From Drechmeria coniospora (lineage: Eukaryota; Ascomycota; Sordariomycetes; Hypocreales; Ophiocordycipitaceae), in NCBI RefSeq assembly GCF_001625195.1, contig NC_054389.1:4150520-4214519 (forward strand): a DNA stretch of 64,000 bases. Reading direction: 5' to 3'. This document shows positions 12,332 through 23,003 of the stretch, in pieces. Within the stretch, counting starts at the first letter, position 1. Each line of letters opens with the position of its first letter. The notes under the pieces are model-generated. The model was not told where the DNA came from, searched no databases, and saw only the letters and a list, made by a program, of their open reading frames with translations. The translations under genes were made by a program, and so were the position numbers.

Positions 12332-14229
12332 CGCAGTACGCAGTGCGGAGTCGAGGCACCGACAATACATATACGGAGCACGGAATATGGAGTACGAGGG
12401 TTACTCCTTTGCGACGAAACACACTATTGACTCGGAAAAGAGTCGTATCCTTACGGCTTGCCCGGCTGCAGTATATGGCCTGATCGGATGGGCTGTATGC
12501 TGGAGGAGCTAGCCTTCACAAAAAGCAACGGCGCAGGAGATGATGATATCCAGGGCGCCAGGGTGCTCCCAATGAGACGCAACCACCAGCTCGGACGCTC
12601 CCGCACATACGAATGTTCCAGGTGCTTCAAATGGCACGCTAGCGAGAGCCACGGCGCCTGGAAATGAAGTCGACGAAGCTCCGACGCAAAGTCGCAATTT
12701 GATGGAAGCAAACGGAGACGTGCCCCAGCCGGCGAGTGGCAGGCGACCATCATGGATGATCGACACCTCAAAACGAATAGTACCGATACTGAGTACGGAG
12801 TACAGCATCCTCGTCACTGATACGGCGCTGCGTGAGCCATACGGCGCGAGATGGCAACGCCGCTGCTTGGCCCCCCTGTCGAGGGCGTCTGTCCTACTTA
12901 CCTTTCCTTTCTTTTTTTGAGAGGGGGGGAGAAGGGGGCCTCGAGGGGACGTGAGAACGTCGCAGCTTGGTGGGGGTTTGCCATTTAAAGAACCGCGGCC
13001 GCGTTTGCCCTGCATGACCAGTCGAGCGGCTGGACTTGGCGGAAATTACGGCCTGCCGTCCGTCTCTGTCATCCCATCCATGCCTGCACATACTATTGCC
13101 CTTTTCGACCCAATCAGGAACCTCGACCAGCGGATCACGACGAGCCCAGCGAGTCTATTCTCCACACCCTGTCACCGCTCCCCTTGGTGCCGACGACGAT
13201 GCAGCAGCCATCAGCCAACAACGGCCAACAGCCACGAGGCACGAACTAGCCATTGCCAGCTACTGGCGGCAAGGCTCGCGGTGTCCCGGATGGCTGCCAT
13301 TGGCACGTGGGAAATGGCGAACGAAATGGCACTGCGAATGACAACCACGGCTACCGCAAGACGATGTGAACGAGCACAAGTGCTTGCACCGTGTTGCTCG
13401 GTGCCGTTGTTTGGTCCCCTGTTGGTGACGCACTCGACGGCAGATACTCGCATTCATACCCTAGCCGCCACCACCAGGTTCACGACAAAGCAACAGGCCG
13501 GCGTGCACAGTACACATGTACACACGTATGCATAGGTGTGCCTATCATCGATGATCTCGACGATCCATGCTGGCTATTGGGCGAACCCACCAGGTACCTG
13601 CAGGTTGGCCTCCTATGCTGCCGGCAATAGCCATCAGCTGGCTGGCTGGCAGTTGGCTGGACGCGCACGGCCCGCTCTTACATGTGTCCGCCTGGCAGTC
13701 GTTAGCCCCTTAGCCGCAGGAGGATCAGACATGTTCCTGGGTGGCAGATTCTTTCGGCTGTTTGTTGTTGTGGCGTGTCTGTACGGAGACAGATACCATG
13801 CCTGCCTGTACTCTACACTTGTACTCCGTACAGTGTACGGAGTCTGGTAGGGATCGATACAATCATGTAACAACGGCCGACGGGACCCAGTCGGCGCCCA
13901 GCCGCTCTCGAAGGCAGGGGCGGTGCTTTTTCACCCCAACCACTCTGCCTTGTTTTTGTTTCTCATTTCCCCCATGAATCATTCAGGGGGACGGGCAGGA
14001 TACCCATCATCCAGCTGGCTGCTGCCGTTGCTGGTGGCGAGCCCTTGATCGCTTGGCTATTTAAGACGATGATGCTCCCGGAGGTCAGCTGCTTTTTCCC
14101 CTCGGCATCAGCGCAAGCAGGACTCTGAGATCGCCAACTACTCCTCACCGTTCATCTTCGTTTCCGGGACTTTTTTTTCACTCACCCGTCCGCTCTTTTA
14201 CACGGCACGTGTTCAAAAACGTTTCAAAA
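12332..14229. other. Intergenic interval between YAE1 and the wall-protein gene
   Basis: No gene is seen. Short copies of the TACTCCGTAC motif occur at 12370-12400, 12785-12805 and 13795-13850. The last 250 nt before the wall-protein gene are pyrimidine-rich with a TATTTAAG element, as expected for a strong fungal promoter and leader. Confidence 0.6.
14058..14065 (+). promoter_or_regulatory. Possible TATA element of the GPI wall-protein gene
   Basis: TATTTAAG lies 165 nt upstream of the start codon at 14230, followed by a CT-rich leader (14150-14200). This layout is common for highly expressed fungal genes. Sequence match only. Confidence 0.4.
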
Positions 14230-15204
14230 ATGAGGTCCGCCATTCTTGCTGCTGCCTCCATGGCCGCCGTCGTCTCGGCCTACGAGGCCCCGTCGGCCGC
14301 GTACGAGGCCCCATCCCAGGCGTACGAGGCCCCGTCCCAGGCGTACGAGACGTCGTCCCAGGCGTACGAGTCCCCGGCCCCGACCTCCGCCTACGAGTCC
14401 CCGGCCCCCGCGCCCGTTCATGTCGGCCTCGGCCTCAACGTGACGGCCACCATCAGCATCGACATCTGCATCGGCCTGGACGTCAAGCTGCCCTTTGGCC
14501 TCAAGATCGAGTCTGATCGCTGCCCCTCCTCGCCCCCGTCCTCTGGCTGCACCAACGTCTGGCATCCTCCTCACCAGATCAACATGGACGGCTGCGACGA
14601 GAACAACCACAAGGAGTGGCATTACGTCCACCCTTGCACCGACTGCGCCCAGACGTACCCGGCCCACACTTGGGGCGTCAGCACCGTCACCGAGACGCAG
14701 GTTCAGACAGTCACCAGCTGCGCTCCCGAGGTCACCGACTGCCCTGCCCGGGTCACCACTGTCGTCGTTCCCGGCACGACAACCATCTGCCCTGTGCCTG
14801 TGGTGCCGACCACCATGGTGACCTACCACATTCCCTCCGGCGTGCCTCCTACCTACGTCGCCCCTCCCGTCACCTACGCTCCTCCCCCCGTCACCTACGA
14901 GCAGCCTATCGCCACGTACGCCACGCCTACCCAGCAGCCGCCGATGACCTACGAGCAGCCGCCCGTCAGCTACGTCGCTCCCACCCAGGCTCCCCCCGTC
15001 TACCAGCCGCCCGTTTCCTACTCTCCTCCCCAGGCCCCGAGCGACGTCTACCAGGCTCCTCCCGCCGGCACGCTGGCTCCCGTCAGCCCCAGCTACCCCG
15101 CTCCCGGCAACTACACCAAGCCACCCGTCGTCGTGGCCGGTGCCTCTGCCAACAAGGTTGGCGCCGTCGCCTTCATCGGCCTCGTGGCTGCCTTCTTCCT
15201 CTAA
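14230..15204 (+). CDS. Secreted, Pro/Tyr-rich, probably GPI-anchored cell-wall protein
   Basis: Single exon, 324 residues; no named family recognised. Residues 1-17 ([17 protein letters not shown]) are a signal peptide. Residues about 18-60 hold six degenerate copies of a YEAPSQA-like unit. A Cys-containing middle part (about 65-170) includes [14 protein letters not shown], several further cysteines and an [11 protein letters not shown] stretch, then a threonine/valine-rich segment ([14 protein letters not shown]) typical of fungal wall proteins. Residues about 200-300 are a Pro/Tyr/Gln linker with many PPVTY and PPVSY words. The last 17 residues are hydrophobic ([15 protein letters not shown]) after a small-residue site GASANK, which fits a GPI attachment signal. 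ATG 14230 is chosen because it begins the signal peptide; the frame is open from 14209. Likely role: structural or adhesive wall protein; this is inference. Confidence 0.85.
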   Translation: MRSAILAAASMAAVVSAYEAPSAAYEAPSQAYEAPSQAYETSSQAYESPAPTSAYESPAPAPVHVGLGLNVTATISIDICIGLDVKLPFGLKIESDRCPSSPPSSGCTNVWHPPHQINMDGCDENNHKEWHYVHPCTDCAQTYPAHTWGVSTVTETQVQTVTSCAPEVTDCPARVTTVVVPGTTTICPVPVVPTTMVTYHIPSGVPPTYVAPPVTYAPPPVTYEQPIATYATPTQQPPMTYEQPPVSYVAPTQAPPVYQPPVSYSPPQAPSDVYQAPPAGTLAPVSPSYPAPGNYTKPPVVVAGASANKVGAVAFIGLVAAFFL

Positions 15205-15875
15205 GCGCCGCCATGCCCTTGCAGCGGAGCAGCGAAGCGAGTCGTTCTTGGATAGGAGTGTCAATATTTGTTACGAATTTATGGGATCGGGCGCGGTAGA
15301 AAGTAATTCCCTCTGTACTTTAATTACCGAACATTTGAGGCGGTGGTTGATACCCTCGCACTCCGGTCATGTCGACCGGTGGCCTGGGATGGCAGAGTGT
15401 GGACTGCCCAGTTCATGTGTATTCAGATTCTTTTGAAAATTTAATTACTATTGCCTCCATAACCACTGCTACCTTGTCTTGGTTGCTATTTACCCTGGGC
15501 CTTGCTGCCTTGAAACTTTGCACCCTTTCGTCTGGGTACGGCGCTGCCTTGCCATCATGATTATGTGTATTATGGTTGGGGAAGTATCGCCATGACTGGA
15601 GGCACACGCATGCTTCTGGGCCAGACCCGTGCGTGCGTGCACGGTATGCCGGTTCACTTGTGGGAGATGCCATGGTTATTTCCCAGTTCCTTTGGAGAGG
15701 GTGAGTTGGGCAGTGGGGACGTGCGTTGGGGACGTGCGTTGAGCACTATTCTCTCGTCCTGAGCGCATCCGCGTCGTTGGCGTGTCGGAAGCAGTGTCCG
15801 GAAGGCGGATACTGGATTCCCAATGTCGCATACATCTTCGGCAGCTCGCTATGCATGCCGGATGATCCGCTCACC
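15205..15875. other. Convergent 3' region between wall-protein gene and MCM21
   Basis: About 670 nt holding the 3' ends of two convergent genes. No gene or repeat is supported; AT-richer stretches at 15300-15460 could carry poly(A) signals. Confidence 0.5.
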
Positions 15876-16858
15876 TCATGCTGCGCCGCGATCTTCTAGT
15901 CGTTGCGCGATATCCTCCATGCGGTTTCGTTTCCCGAATACGAGCTCCTTTGTTGTTTCCCAGTCGCGTCCGTCTCTACCAAAGACGACGAGCTTCATGA
16001 TGTGGCCGTCGTCGTCCATGATGAGCCGCCCGCTCCTTTCGTCCGCCCACGTGAGCTTGATCTGCTTGGCTTCGATGTCCGCGACACTGACGTCGACGAT
16101 GGAGCTGCTGTGCCGAGGTCGGGATTCTGGACCGTCTCGCAGGCCGAGGCGCCGTCGCAGATCGGCCGATACACCGAGTCGGTTATGGTACCGCGTCACC
16201 TCCCTCCGCAGGGCGCGGACGAAGCGGTCGAGGTCCTGCCGAGGCGGAGACGACTGGTCGTTGGCATCGGACGTGGGGGGCGGTAGGTGGCGGGCGGCGA
16301 AGGCGGCAAGCGGCACGGCAGGCGGCACCGTGTGACGGTGGACACGGAGGTGCTTGCCGGAGGAAAAGGGGCGATTGAGCATGACGTAGTAGGGGCGGAG
16401 GAAGTGGCCGCGAGACATGACTTCGAGACGCAGACCGAGAACGTGGCCGCCATCGACAGCATTGGGGTCTGGGTCGTGAACCTTGAAGGCCGTGACGGGT
16501 GCGGCGGTACGATAGATGCATTGCTGGGTGTATGCGCGTTGCTCAGTGGCGTGGGAGGCGAGGTTGGATCTTGATGGGTCGGCTCGTCTGGCTCGTCGAG
16601 CGATGCTTGAAGGTGGGTACGGCGATGCAAAAGAGGAAGCAGGTGAGCTGGCTTGGAGCAGGCTCTGAGTCGTCGTGGACGAGAGAATGGTTGAGCACTG
16701 GACTCGGATCTCCCGTCGCAATGCTTCAGCTGGACGGGGTTGGTTGGTTAGCCGACGCCTGCTTGGGAATGGAAAGCAGTGCAATATTTGCCTTGAGATT
16801 CTAGTTCTGCAATCTCGGCGTCGAGGTCTGTTCCCTCGGAGGCGGGCATTGTCGTCAT
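15876..16858 (-). CDS. Kinetochore subunit MCM21 / CENP-O
   Basis: Component of the inner kinetochore COMA/CCAN assembly, nuclear, needed for accurate chromosome segregation. Exons 16858-16792 and 16729-15876 join to 306 residues. The join gives an uninterrupted N-terminal coiled-coil-like stretch (LDAEIAELESQ then AEALRREIRVQC, about residues 12-34), as expected in this family. The conserved core follows at about 105-175: YRTAAPVTAFKVHDPDPNA, VLGLRLEVMSRGHFLRPYY, then HLRVHRHTVPPAVPL. A second conserved part near the end reads ADIEAKQIKLTWAD and RLIMDDDGHIMKL. The 62-nt intron appears to be GC-AG (CAAG|GCAAAT to CCGTCCAG) with a GCTAAC branch site; no GT donor fits. Start ATG 16858 is the first in frame. 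Confidence 0.85.
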
Positions 16859-18600
16859 GGTTGCTTGATGAATGGCATGGGGTTGCCTTGAGCGAAACAC
16901 ATTGTTGGCTTGGGCCTCCTCTTGGGTGGTTGTTGATTGTATTGCCGAATTGGGTTAAGGGACAAGAACATGCATGTTGCAGGTACTTAAGTACTTGAGC
17001 TTGGGCTACGAATACTGTACGGAGTACTGTAGTCCGTACGGAACAAGGATTAATACAACTAAGTACTCCGAACGTGTGCTACTAAGTAATAATACTATTA
17101 CTCCGTACTAGTAAGTACCCAGTGCAGGGGTGCAAGTACTTGTACGGAGTACTGTATGTACAGAAGGTACATGCAAATACAGTACGGAGTACAAGCACAG
17201 TTACAGTACGGAGTACTCCGTTCTCCGTACGTACTTGTACGGGGTATATTACTTGAACTGTGGTAGCCTAAACTGTACATGCACAAGTGCTGTACATGTA
17301 TTAGTACTCTGTACTCCGTACTGCGCTCTGGTGTTCCCTCTGCTGCAAGACAAGCACGGAGTACTTAGTCCGTACTAATAAGTAATACATGTAAATACCT
17401 CAGGTGTACTCCGTACAGTACAAGTCAGGAGGTGCTTCTATGTACAGTACGGAGGATTTATACTACTTGCACTGCACTTGTGCGTGTTGCTTGGTGTTTA
17501 GGACAACTCACGGGAGTACTTGTGCACATGCACTTGTCAGTGTTGTACAGTAATACTTCGACATGTACTCCGTAGTAGTTTCATGCATAGTATTTGTACA
17601 GGTACAAGTTCACCTAGTACGTCGGTGCCGAGCTAAGAAAATAGAAGCCAGAGGAGAAGTATTACTTGATGACAGGCAAGGACGCGTGCCTGTCATAGTT
17701 CGCCTGTAACCATGTGTACCTACAGTACGGAGTACAGTAGTTGTACTCGGGTGCTGTGGACGGCGTAACAATGCTGAATTGCGTGTGATTTGTGGGATGG
17801 ATGGGTGCGAGCCGCCTGGCGAGCTTGACTCGAGTACCCCTGACGGCCTGCCCCCCCCCCCCCTTCACCCACCCACTGCTTGATTCTCGCCGTCCGATCA
17901 TCGCCCAGGTCCAGCGTGCTGAAACTTTTGCATCGTGAAGCGATATTTCGGCATTTTGTCCCGGCCGCTCGGGTCGACCGCTCGGTGGATTATAGGAGTA
18001 TTCTTCCTCCATCTTTACCACCATTCTCCTCGCATTCTTTGCTCTACCTTCAGCAACGCCGCTTTATCGTATTGCTCTCGTTTGCTCACCGCAGGCACGC
18101 GCCTTTCGCCACCCGAGTTCCGACCCAACCTCGCGACGAACCTATTTGTAAGCCCTTGAGGCCACGGTCGCTTCGCGACGTCAGCGTACCGACGACCCTC
18201 ACCACTCTCTCCTGGTGCCTGGATCGCGTCCCTGTTTTTTCCTTTTCCGCTCTGCCATTTCCCTTAGCGAGCTCGGCCAATCCCAAACATCGCCAACCGA
18301 GGTCGCCGTCGCCGTTTCATCCCACCACACAACGAAAAAGCAGGAGAAATTCGGTTGAATCGAGAAATTCGAAAAACTCGCTTGAATCCTTGCTTCGCAA
18401 CGCACCTTTTCCCGCCGAACACGGTCTGCGACACCGACGAGTTCGTCGTCCCGACCGATTCAGACAGCGATACACATCCGCATACTTCCTTTTTACGCCA
18501 CACTGCTTTGTCATACCACCGCCATTCCACAGCGTACCAAGCCATACCCTGCCGAGAACCCGAGCCGATTGGCGCCTCCACCCGACCGAGAGAGCCACGT
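16859..18600. other. Intergenic interval: MCM21 promoter, GTAC island B, transporter leader
   Basis: The stretch 16859-16990 is the MCM21 upstream region. A GTAC-rich island occupies about 16995-17750. From 17880 to 18600 the sequence is pyrimidine-rich and is probably promoter and 5' leader of the acetyl-CoA transporter gene; frames open there (for example 17880-18641) have no protein-like features. A run of 13 C lies at 17851-17863. Confidence 0.6.
16995..17750. repeat. GTAC-rich intergenic island B
   Basis: Dense in TACTCCGTAC and GTACGGAGTA in both orientations (for example 17019-17045, 17100-17110, 17140-17160, 17185-17240, 17305-17325, 17358-17375, 17405-17420, 17565-17575, 17723-17740), mixed with ACATGTAC, AAGTACTT and TTAGTACT words. 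No coding frame or transposon end is seen. Confidence 0.85.
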
Positions 18601-20395
18601 ATGGGTGCACAAGTCCGGCGTCCCTCGTCGCCAAAGCCTAAACCACCTCCCCTTTCGCTGAGGGACGAGTGTGTGGACGGCACGATGAGTACAGGCGTTG
18701 AGCTGCGGCGCAAAGTCTCCAACGCGGGCTCCGAAGTCATCACGAGGAACTTCATCTCCCGCGCAAGCTTCTCACTTGACGAAGACGTGCCCAAGACGCC
18801 GGGTGCCATCGCCCATGGCTTCCGAGAGCTGCCCCGGCAGGACCAGAGGAACTTCCTCCTCCTCGTCCTTCTCTACTTCCTGCAGGGGATCCCCATGGGC
18901 CTCGCCATGGGATCGGTCCCCTTCCTGCTCAAGAACCACATGTCGTACGGGCAGATCGGCACCTTCAGCCTCGCGTCCTACCCCTACTCGCTCAAGCTGT
19001 TCTGGAGCCCCTTTGTCGACGCTGTCTGGAGCCCCCGGTTCGGACGACGGAAGACGTGGATCGTTCCCATCCAGTTCATCTCGGGATTCGGCCTCATCTA
19101 TCTCGGCTCCCACGTCGAGGAGATGATGGAGACGATGGGCAAGCCGGCCGGTCCCACAGTCTGGGGCTTCATGCTCTGGTGGTTCTTCCTCGTCCTCATG
19201 TGCGCCACCCAGGACATCGCCGTCGACGGCTGGGCCCTCACCCTCCTGACGCCGTCCAACGTCTCGTACGCGTCGACGGCCCAGACGGTCGGCTTGACGG
19301 CCGGCCACTTCATGTCCTACACCGTCTTCCTCGCCCTCAACGCGAGCGACTTCGCCAACAAGTGGGTCCGGACAGTGCCCTCGGACGACGGTCTCGTCTC
19401 CCTCGGCGGCTACCTCATCTTTTGGGGCTGGGCCTACATCCTCGTCACCCTCGGACTCGGCTTCATGAAGAGCGAGGAGAAGTCGCAGAACGAGGACGGC
19501 GTCTGGGATGTCTACAAGATCATGTGGGGCATCCTGAAGCTGAAGAACGTGCAGACCATCATCATCGTCCACCTCATCGCCAAGATCGGCTTCCAGGCCA
19601 ACGACGGCGTCACGAACCTCAAGCTCCTCGACAAGGGCTTCGGCAAGGACAACATGGCGCTGACCGTTCTCATCGACTTCCCCTTCGAGATCGGACTCGG
19701 CTACTACGCCGGCATGTGGTCGCAAAAGTACACGCCCATGCGGCTCTGGTGCTGGGGTTTCGTCGGACGCCTCATCGCCGCCGTGCTCGCCCAGATCACC
19801 GTCGCCATCTTCCCGAGCAGCGGCGTGACGGGCTGGTACCTCCTCGTCGTCATCGCCGAGCACATCTTCTCCACCTTTACCAACACCGTCATGTTCGTGG
19901 CCGTCTCGGCCTTTCACGCCAAGGTATCGGACCCGGTCATTGGTGGCACCTACATGACGCTGCTGGCGACGTAAGTCGACCCTCAACCCCCCCCTCCCTC
20001 CCTCCCCACAACCGTGGGCGAGAGAGATGGACTTTGCATGTGCTTACCGGACGATGTGCAGCGTCTCGAATCTCGGCGGGACGTTTCCCAAATACTTTGT
20101 GCTGAAGCTCGTCGACGCCTTGACAGTGGCGACCTGCCACCCCAACCGGTCGGCGGAACGTCCTGAGACCAAAGGGCCCTTCATCACCACGCCCTTTTCC
20201 TGCGCCGTGCAGGCGGAGAAGGAACGGTGCGAGAACGGCGGCGGCGCCTGCGTGATGACGCGGGACGGCTTCTACATGGTGAACATGCTCTGCGTTGCCT
20301 TTGGCATCGCGACGTTTGTGTGGTACATTCGGCCGCGGGTGATGCTTCTGCAGAACCTGCCGCTGCGGGCGTGGCGGCTTTCGCCAGGCAAGTGA
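18601..20395 (+). CDS. Acetyl-coenzyme A transporter (SLC33A1/AT-1 type, MFS fold)
   Basis: Multi-spanning membrane protein of the ER/Golgi; the SLC33 family imports acetyl-CoA for lumenal acetylation. Exons 18601-19970 and 20062-20395 (intron 91 nt, GTAAGT...GCAG) give 567 residues. Family text is clear: DQRNFLLLVLLYFLQGIPMG, KLFWSPFVDAVW, FGRRKTWIVP, CATQDIAVDGWAL, VGLTAGHFMSYTVFLALN, HLIAKIGFQANDGVTNLKLL and, after the intron, VSNLGGTFPKYF and a last membrane helix before RPRVMLLQNLPL. About ten to twelve membrane segments are visible. The start is uncertain: ATG 18601 gives an 84-residue Pro-rich extension, while ATG 18685 (A at -3) gives 539 residues beginning MSTGVELRRK. The latter may be the true start. 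A cysteine-rich lumenal loop (CHPNRS..CAVQAEKERCENGGGAC) precedes the last helix. Confidence 0.92.
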
Positions 20396-21015
20396 AGGCG
20401 GGGATGCGGGGATGCGGGAGGACGATGTAGATGAGCTGTGCCATCTACGAGGATGCATTTTCGTTTCGTCCGGTCGACTGCATGCGTACCATGTACGTGC
20501 ATTTGCAAGCGAGGCAATCCCTCGGTCCCGAGGTGGTGCCCACCCATGCTGGCTCCAGTCGACGTGCCCACTATGTTGGCAACATATACAATCTTTTACA
20601 ATACAGCTTTTCTTTACCCCCTTCATAGTCATGATGATCACTCTCCGTTGACGCGGGCCCGATGGATCCAGTGCGTGCATGTACGAGTAGAGCAAGCGCA
20701 GTTGCAGAGTAGTTGGCGTGTGCCAATGGCCGAGCTGAACGCTTGTGGCCGAGCTGGTAACATAATACCCGCAACGGACAACGTAACTTGACTGGAGATC
20801 AGACCAGAGCAGAGCAAACCGGAGCGGCAGACGAGAGGTGCGAGGGAGGGTTGCGAGCCGAGGGATTCGTTTCCATCGGATTTTCAATATTAATTGATCG
20901 ACTGCTTCCTTCGTAGCGAGAACACGTGCTTCGTACCGAGGAACATGGCTGATGTTGCGAAACCCCACCGGGATGGGAGCTGCTTCGTAAATATGAGCAC
21001 AGCCTTCGTCGAACA

Positions 21016-21022
21016 TATAAAG
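21016..21022 (+). promoter_or_regulatory. Possible TATA box of CAB2
   Basis: TATAAAG, 291 nt upstream of the start codon at 21313. It precedes the 10-bp repeat of the leader. Sequence match only. Confidence 0.35.
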
Positions 21023-21260
21023 ACGACACGACACGCACGCAGCAGCTTACCACGGCGGCCAATCGGCTCGAGATGAATATTTACTTTCCATACCCTGCGC
21101 CCTGTTCCCCTTTGCCTTTTCCCATTGTTTCTTCCCTCGATTGGTAGGCAAATTAATACAGAAATCGCCCACGAGTGGGAGCAGCTAGTGCCGTTGGCTC
21201 GTCGGTTTCTCGTAATTGAGGGTAACCTCACGGCAAGGACATCGTCGCCCATCGCCGTCA

Positions 21261-21300
21261 CCTATCGTCACCTATCGTCACCTATCGTCACCTATCGTCA
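21261..21300 (+). repeat. Four perfect 10-bp tandem units in the CAB2 leader
   Basis: Four identical copies of CCTATCGTCA end 12 nt before the start codon of the phosphopantothenate-cysteine ligase gene, so they lie in the 5' untranslated region. A partial unit (GTCA) precedes them. Copy number may vary between strains. Confidence 0.95.
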
Positions 21301-21312
21301 TCCCCCGTCACC

Positions 21313-22473
21313 ATGTCGTCGGCCAAGGTCGACCCCGCGACGGATGCGGAGAATTCGTACTTCTCTTCCAACCCGCCACCGCGGCACCTCGAGGCCCATA
21401 CGGCGAGTGCCAAGGCCTTCATCGATACGCACGCGGCCGCGGGGCGGCGGGTCGTGCTCGTCACTTCGGGCGGCACGACGGTGCCACTCGAGCGGCAGAC
21501 AGTGCGGTTCATCGACAACTTCAGTGCCGGCACGCGGGGCGCCACCAGCGCCGAGTACTTCCTTGCCGCCGGCTACGCCGTCATCTTCCTGCACCGCCAG
21601 TTCAGCTTGCAGCCGTACGCGCGCCACTTCTCCCACTCGACCGACGGCTGCTTCCTCGACCTGCTGCAGGAGGAGGATGGCGAGGGCGGCGGTGTCCGTG
21701 TCCACGCCAAGGACGCCGTCAAGGTACGCCAAGTGCTGCACGAGTACCGCCGCGCCAAGGACGCCGGCCTGCTGCTCATGCTGCCCTTCGTCACCATCGG
21801 CGACTACCTGCACGAGCTGCGTGCCGTCTCGCGCCTCATGGGCCCGCTCGGCCCGCGCGCGCTGCTGTACCTCGCAGCCGCCGTCTCCGACTTCTTCGTC
21901 CCTCCGGAGCGCATGGCCGAGCACAAGATTCAGTCGACGGATGCCGTGGCGGGCTTCCAGAAGCCGCCCCGGCCGCCAAAGCGCGGGCGCGAGCCCGAGG
22001 TCGACGAGGAGGAGGAGGAGGAGGAGGTCTTTGACAACTTTGACGCCTCGCCGCGCGTGCCGCGCTCGCGCCGGCTCGTCGTCGATCTCGACCCCGTGCC
22101 CAAGTTCCTCAAGAACCTCGTCGACGGCTGGGCGCCTCAGGGCATGATCGTCTCGTACAAGCTCGAGACGGACCCAAGCATCCTCGTCCACAAGGCCCGC
22201 TACTCCCTCGACCGCTACCAGCACCACCTCGTCATCGGCAACCTGCTCGCGACGCGCAAGTGGGAGGTCGTCTTCGTGAGCCCCGGTCGTGCCGACAGCT
22301 GGCTGCGCGCACAGCCGCCGCCGTCGACCACCGGATGGGGCGCCGCCGAGGGCAGGCCGTTGCGGGCCGACGAGCTGCCGGCCGGGGATCCCGAGAGGGA
22401 GATTGAGGAGCTCATCATCCCCGCCGTGGCCGAATTGCATGACGCCCACATCGCCACGGCTCGTCGCCCGTGA
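21313..22473 (+). CDS. Phosphopantothenate-cysteine ligase (PPCS)
   Basis: Second enzyme of coenzyme A synthesis from phosphopantothenate: joins 4'-phosphopantothenate to cysteine using a nucleoside triphosphate; cytosolic. Single exon, 386 residues, normal for fungal PPCS. The DFP-type Rossmann fold is visible: RRVVLVTSGGTTVPLE (about 44-59) with the nucleotide-binding loop, VRFIDNFSAGTRGATSAEYF (63-82), FLHRQFSLQPY, YLAAAVSDFFVP (about 189-200), and the C-terminal part with GWAPQGMIVSYKLETD and YQHHLVIGNLLATRKWEVVF. A low-complexity acidic insert with a run of glutamates (residues about 228-240) lies between the halves, followed by the KFLKNLVDGW segment. ATG 21313 begins the only good N-terminus. 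Its neighbour on the left transports acetyl-CoA, but no shared control can be shown. Confidence 0.92.
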   Translation: MSSAKVDPATDAENSYFSSNPPPRHLEAHTASAKAFIDTHAAAGRRVVLVTSGGTTVPLERQTVRFIDNFSAGTRGATSAEYFLAAGYAVIFLHRQFSLQPYARHFSHSTDGCFLDLLQEEDGEGGGVRVHAKDAVKVRQVLHEYRRAKDAGLLLMLPFVTIGDYLHELRAVSRLMGPLGPRALLYLAAAVSDFFVPPERMAEHKIQSTDAVAGFQKPPRPPKRGREPEVDEEEEEEEVFDNFDASPRVPRSRRLVVDLDPVPKFLKNLVDGWAPQGMIVSYKLETDPSILVHKARYSLDRYQHHLVIGNLLATRKWEVVFVSPGRADSWLRAQPPPSTTGWGAAEGRPLRADELPAGDPEREIEELIIPAVAELHDAHIATARRP

Positions 22474-23003
22474 GGCGCTTGCTTCGTGCCGCCGAAGCGG
22501 CTCATTCACCATGGCCGAGTGCATCCCCAGGCGCATGTCATGCCGTTCGGTCGCCACCATGCATCGGTCCAAACGGGTCACCCGGGGTACGGCAGACATG
22601 TGTCAGGTTCCCGAATGGTTTCACCGTGGGGAAATCCGGATTCAATACACCATCTACCTCGCGCCATGTCGTCTCTGGCTCATGAATTACATGGTGGGCG
22701 CGTGATCGCACATCAACTCGTGCGTATCGACAGTAACAGCGAAGCAATGGAAGCGGATGCAATGGCCAAATTCAATTCAAAAATAAAGGAACCAACAAGA
22801 AGTGCAATGCGACGCAATGCAAATATCGCCGCGCAGGGCTGCCCAGACGCCTGCCTACCTGTGCCCGCATCGATGTATAATAGTATTGTACGAGGTATCG
22901 TAGATGGTATCATGTTTTGATTTCCCGTCCCGTGCGCCGAATGGAAAGCGATGGATCCGCCCGCCTTTCTGTCCGTGGCCAGCCGAGACGATGGGCGCCC
23001 AGG
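22474..23003. other. Convergent 3' region between CAB2 and the MFS gene
   Basis: About 530 nt with no gene or repeat. It holds the 3' ends of two convergent genes. Confidence 0.5.

Larger units (their letters stand above)
20396..21312. other. Intergenic interval upstream of CAB2
   Basis: Contains the 3' end of the acetyl-CoA transporter gene and the promoter and leader of the ligase gene. No further gene is supported; the 123-codon minus-strand frame at 20890-21261 has no recognisable features. Confidence 0.55.

Noticed and set aside
14224..15264. 346-codon minus-strand open frame over the GPI wall-protein gene
   Set aside because: It mirrors the codon bias and repeats of the sense gene; the product is a Gly/Arg/Asp-rich string without domain features.
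898..16858. Secondary-metabolite gene cluster around the P450
   Set aside because: No backbone synthase or second tailoring enzyme; the next genes are housekeeping or a wall protein.
18772..19986. 404-codon minus-strand open frame over the acetyl-CoA transporter
   Set aside because: It is an antisense shadow of GC-rich codons; the sense strand has an unambiguous transporter.
21298..22599. 433-codon minus-strand open frame over CAB2
   Set aside because: Same cause; the sense frame encodes PPCS with all family motifs.
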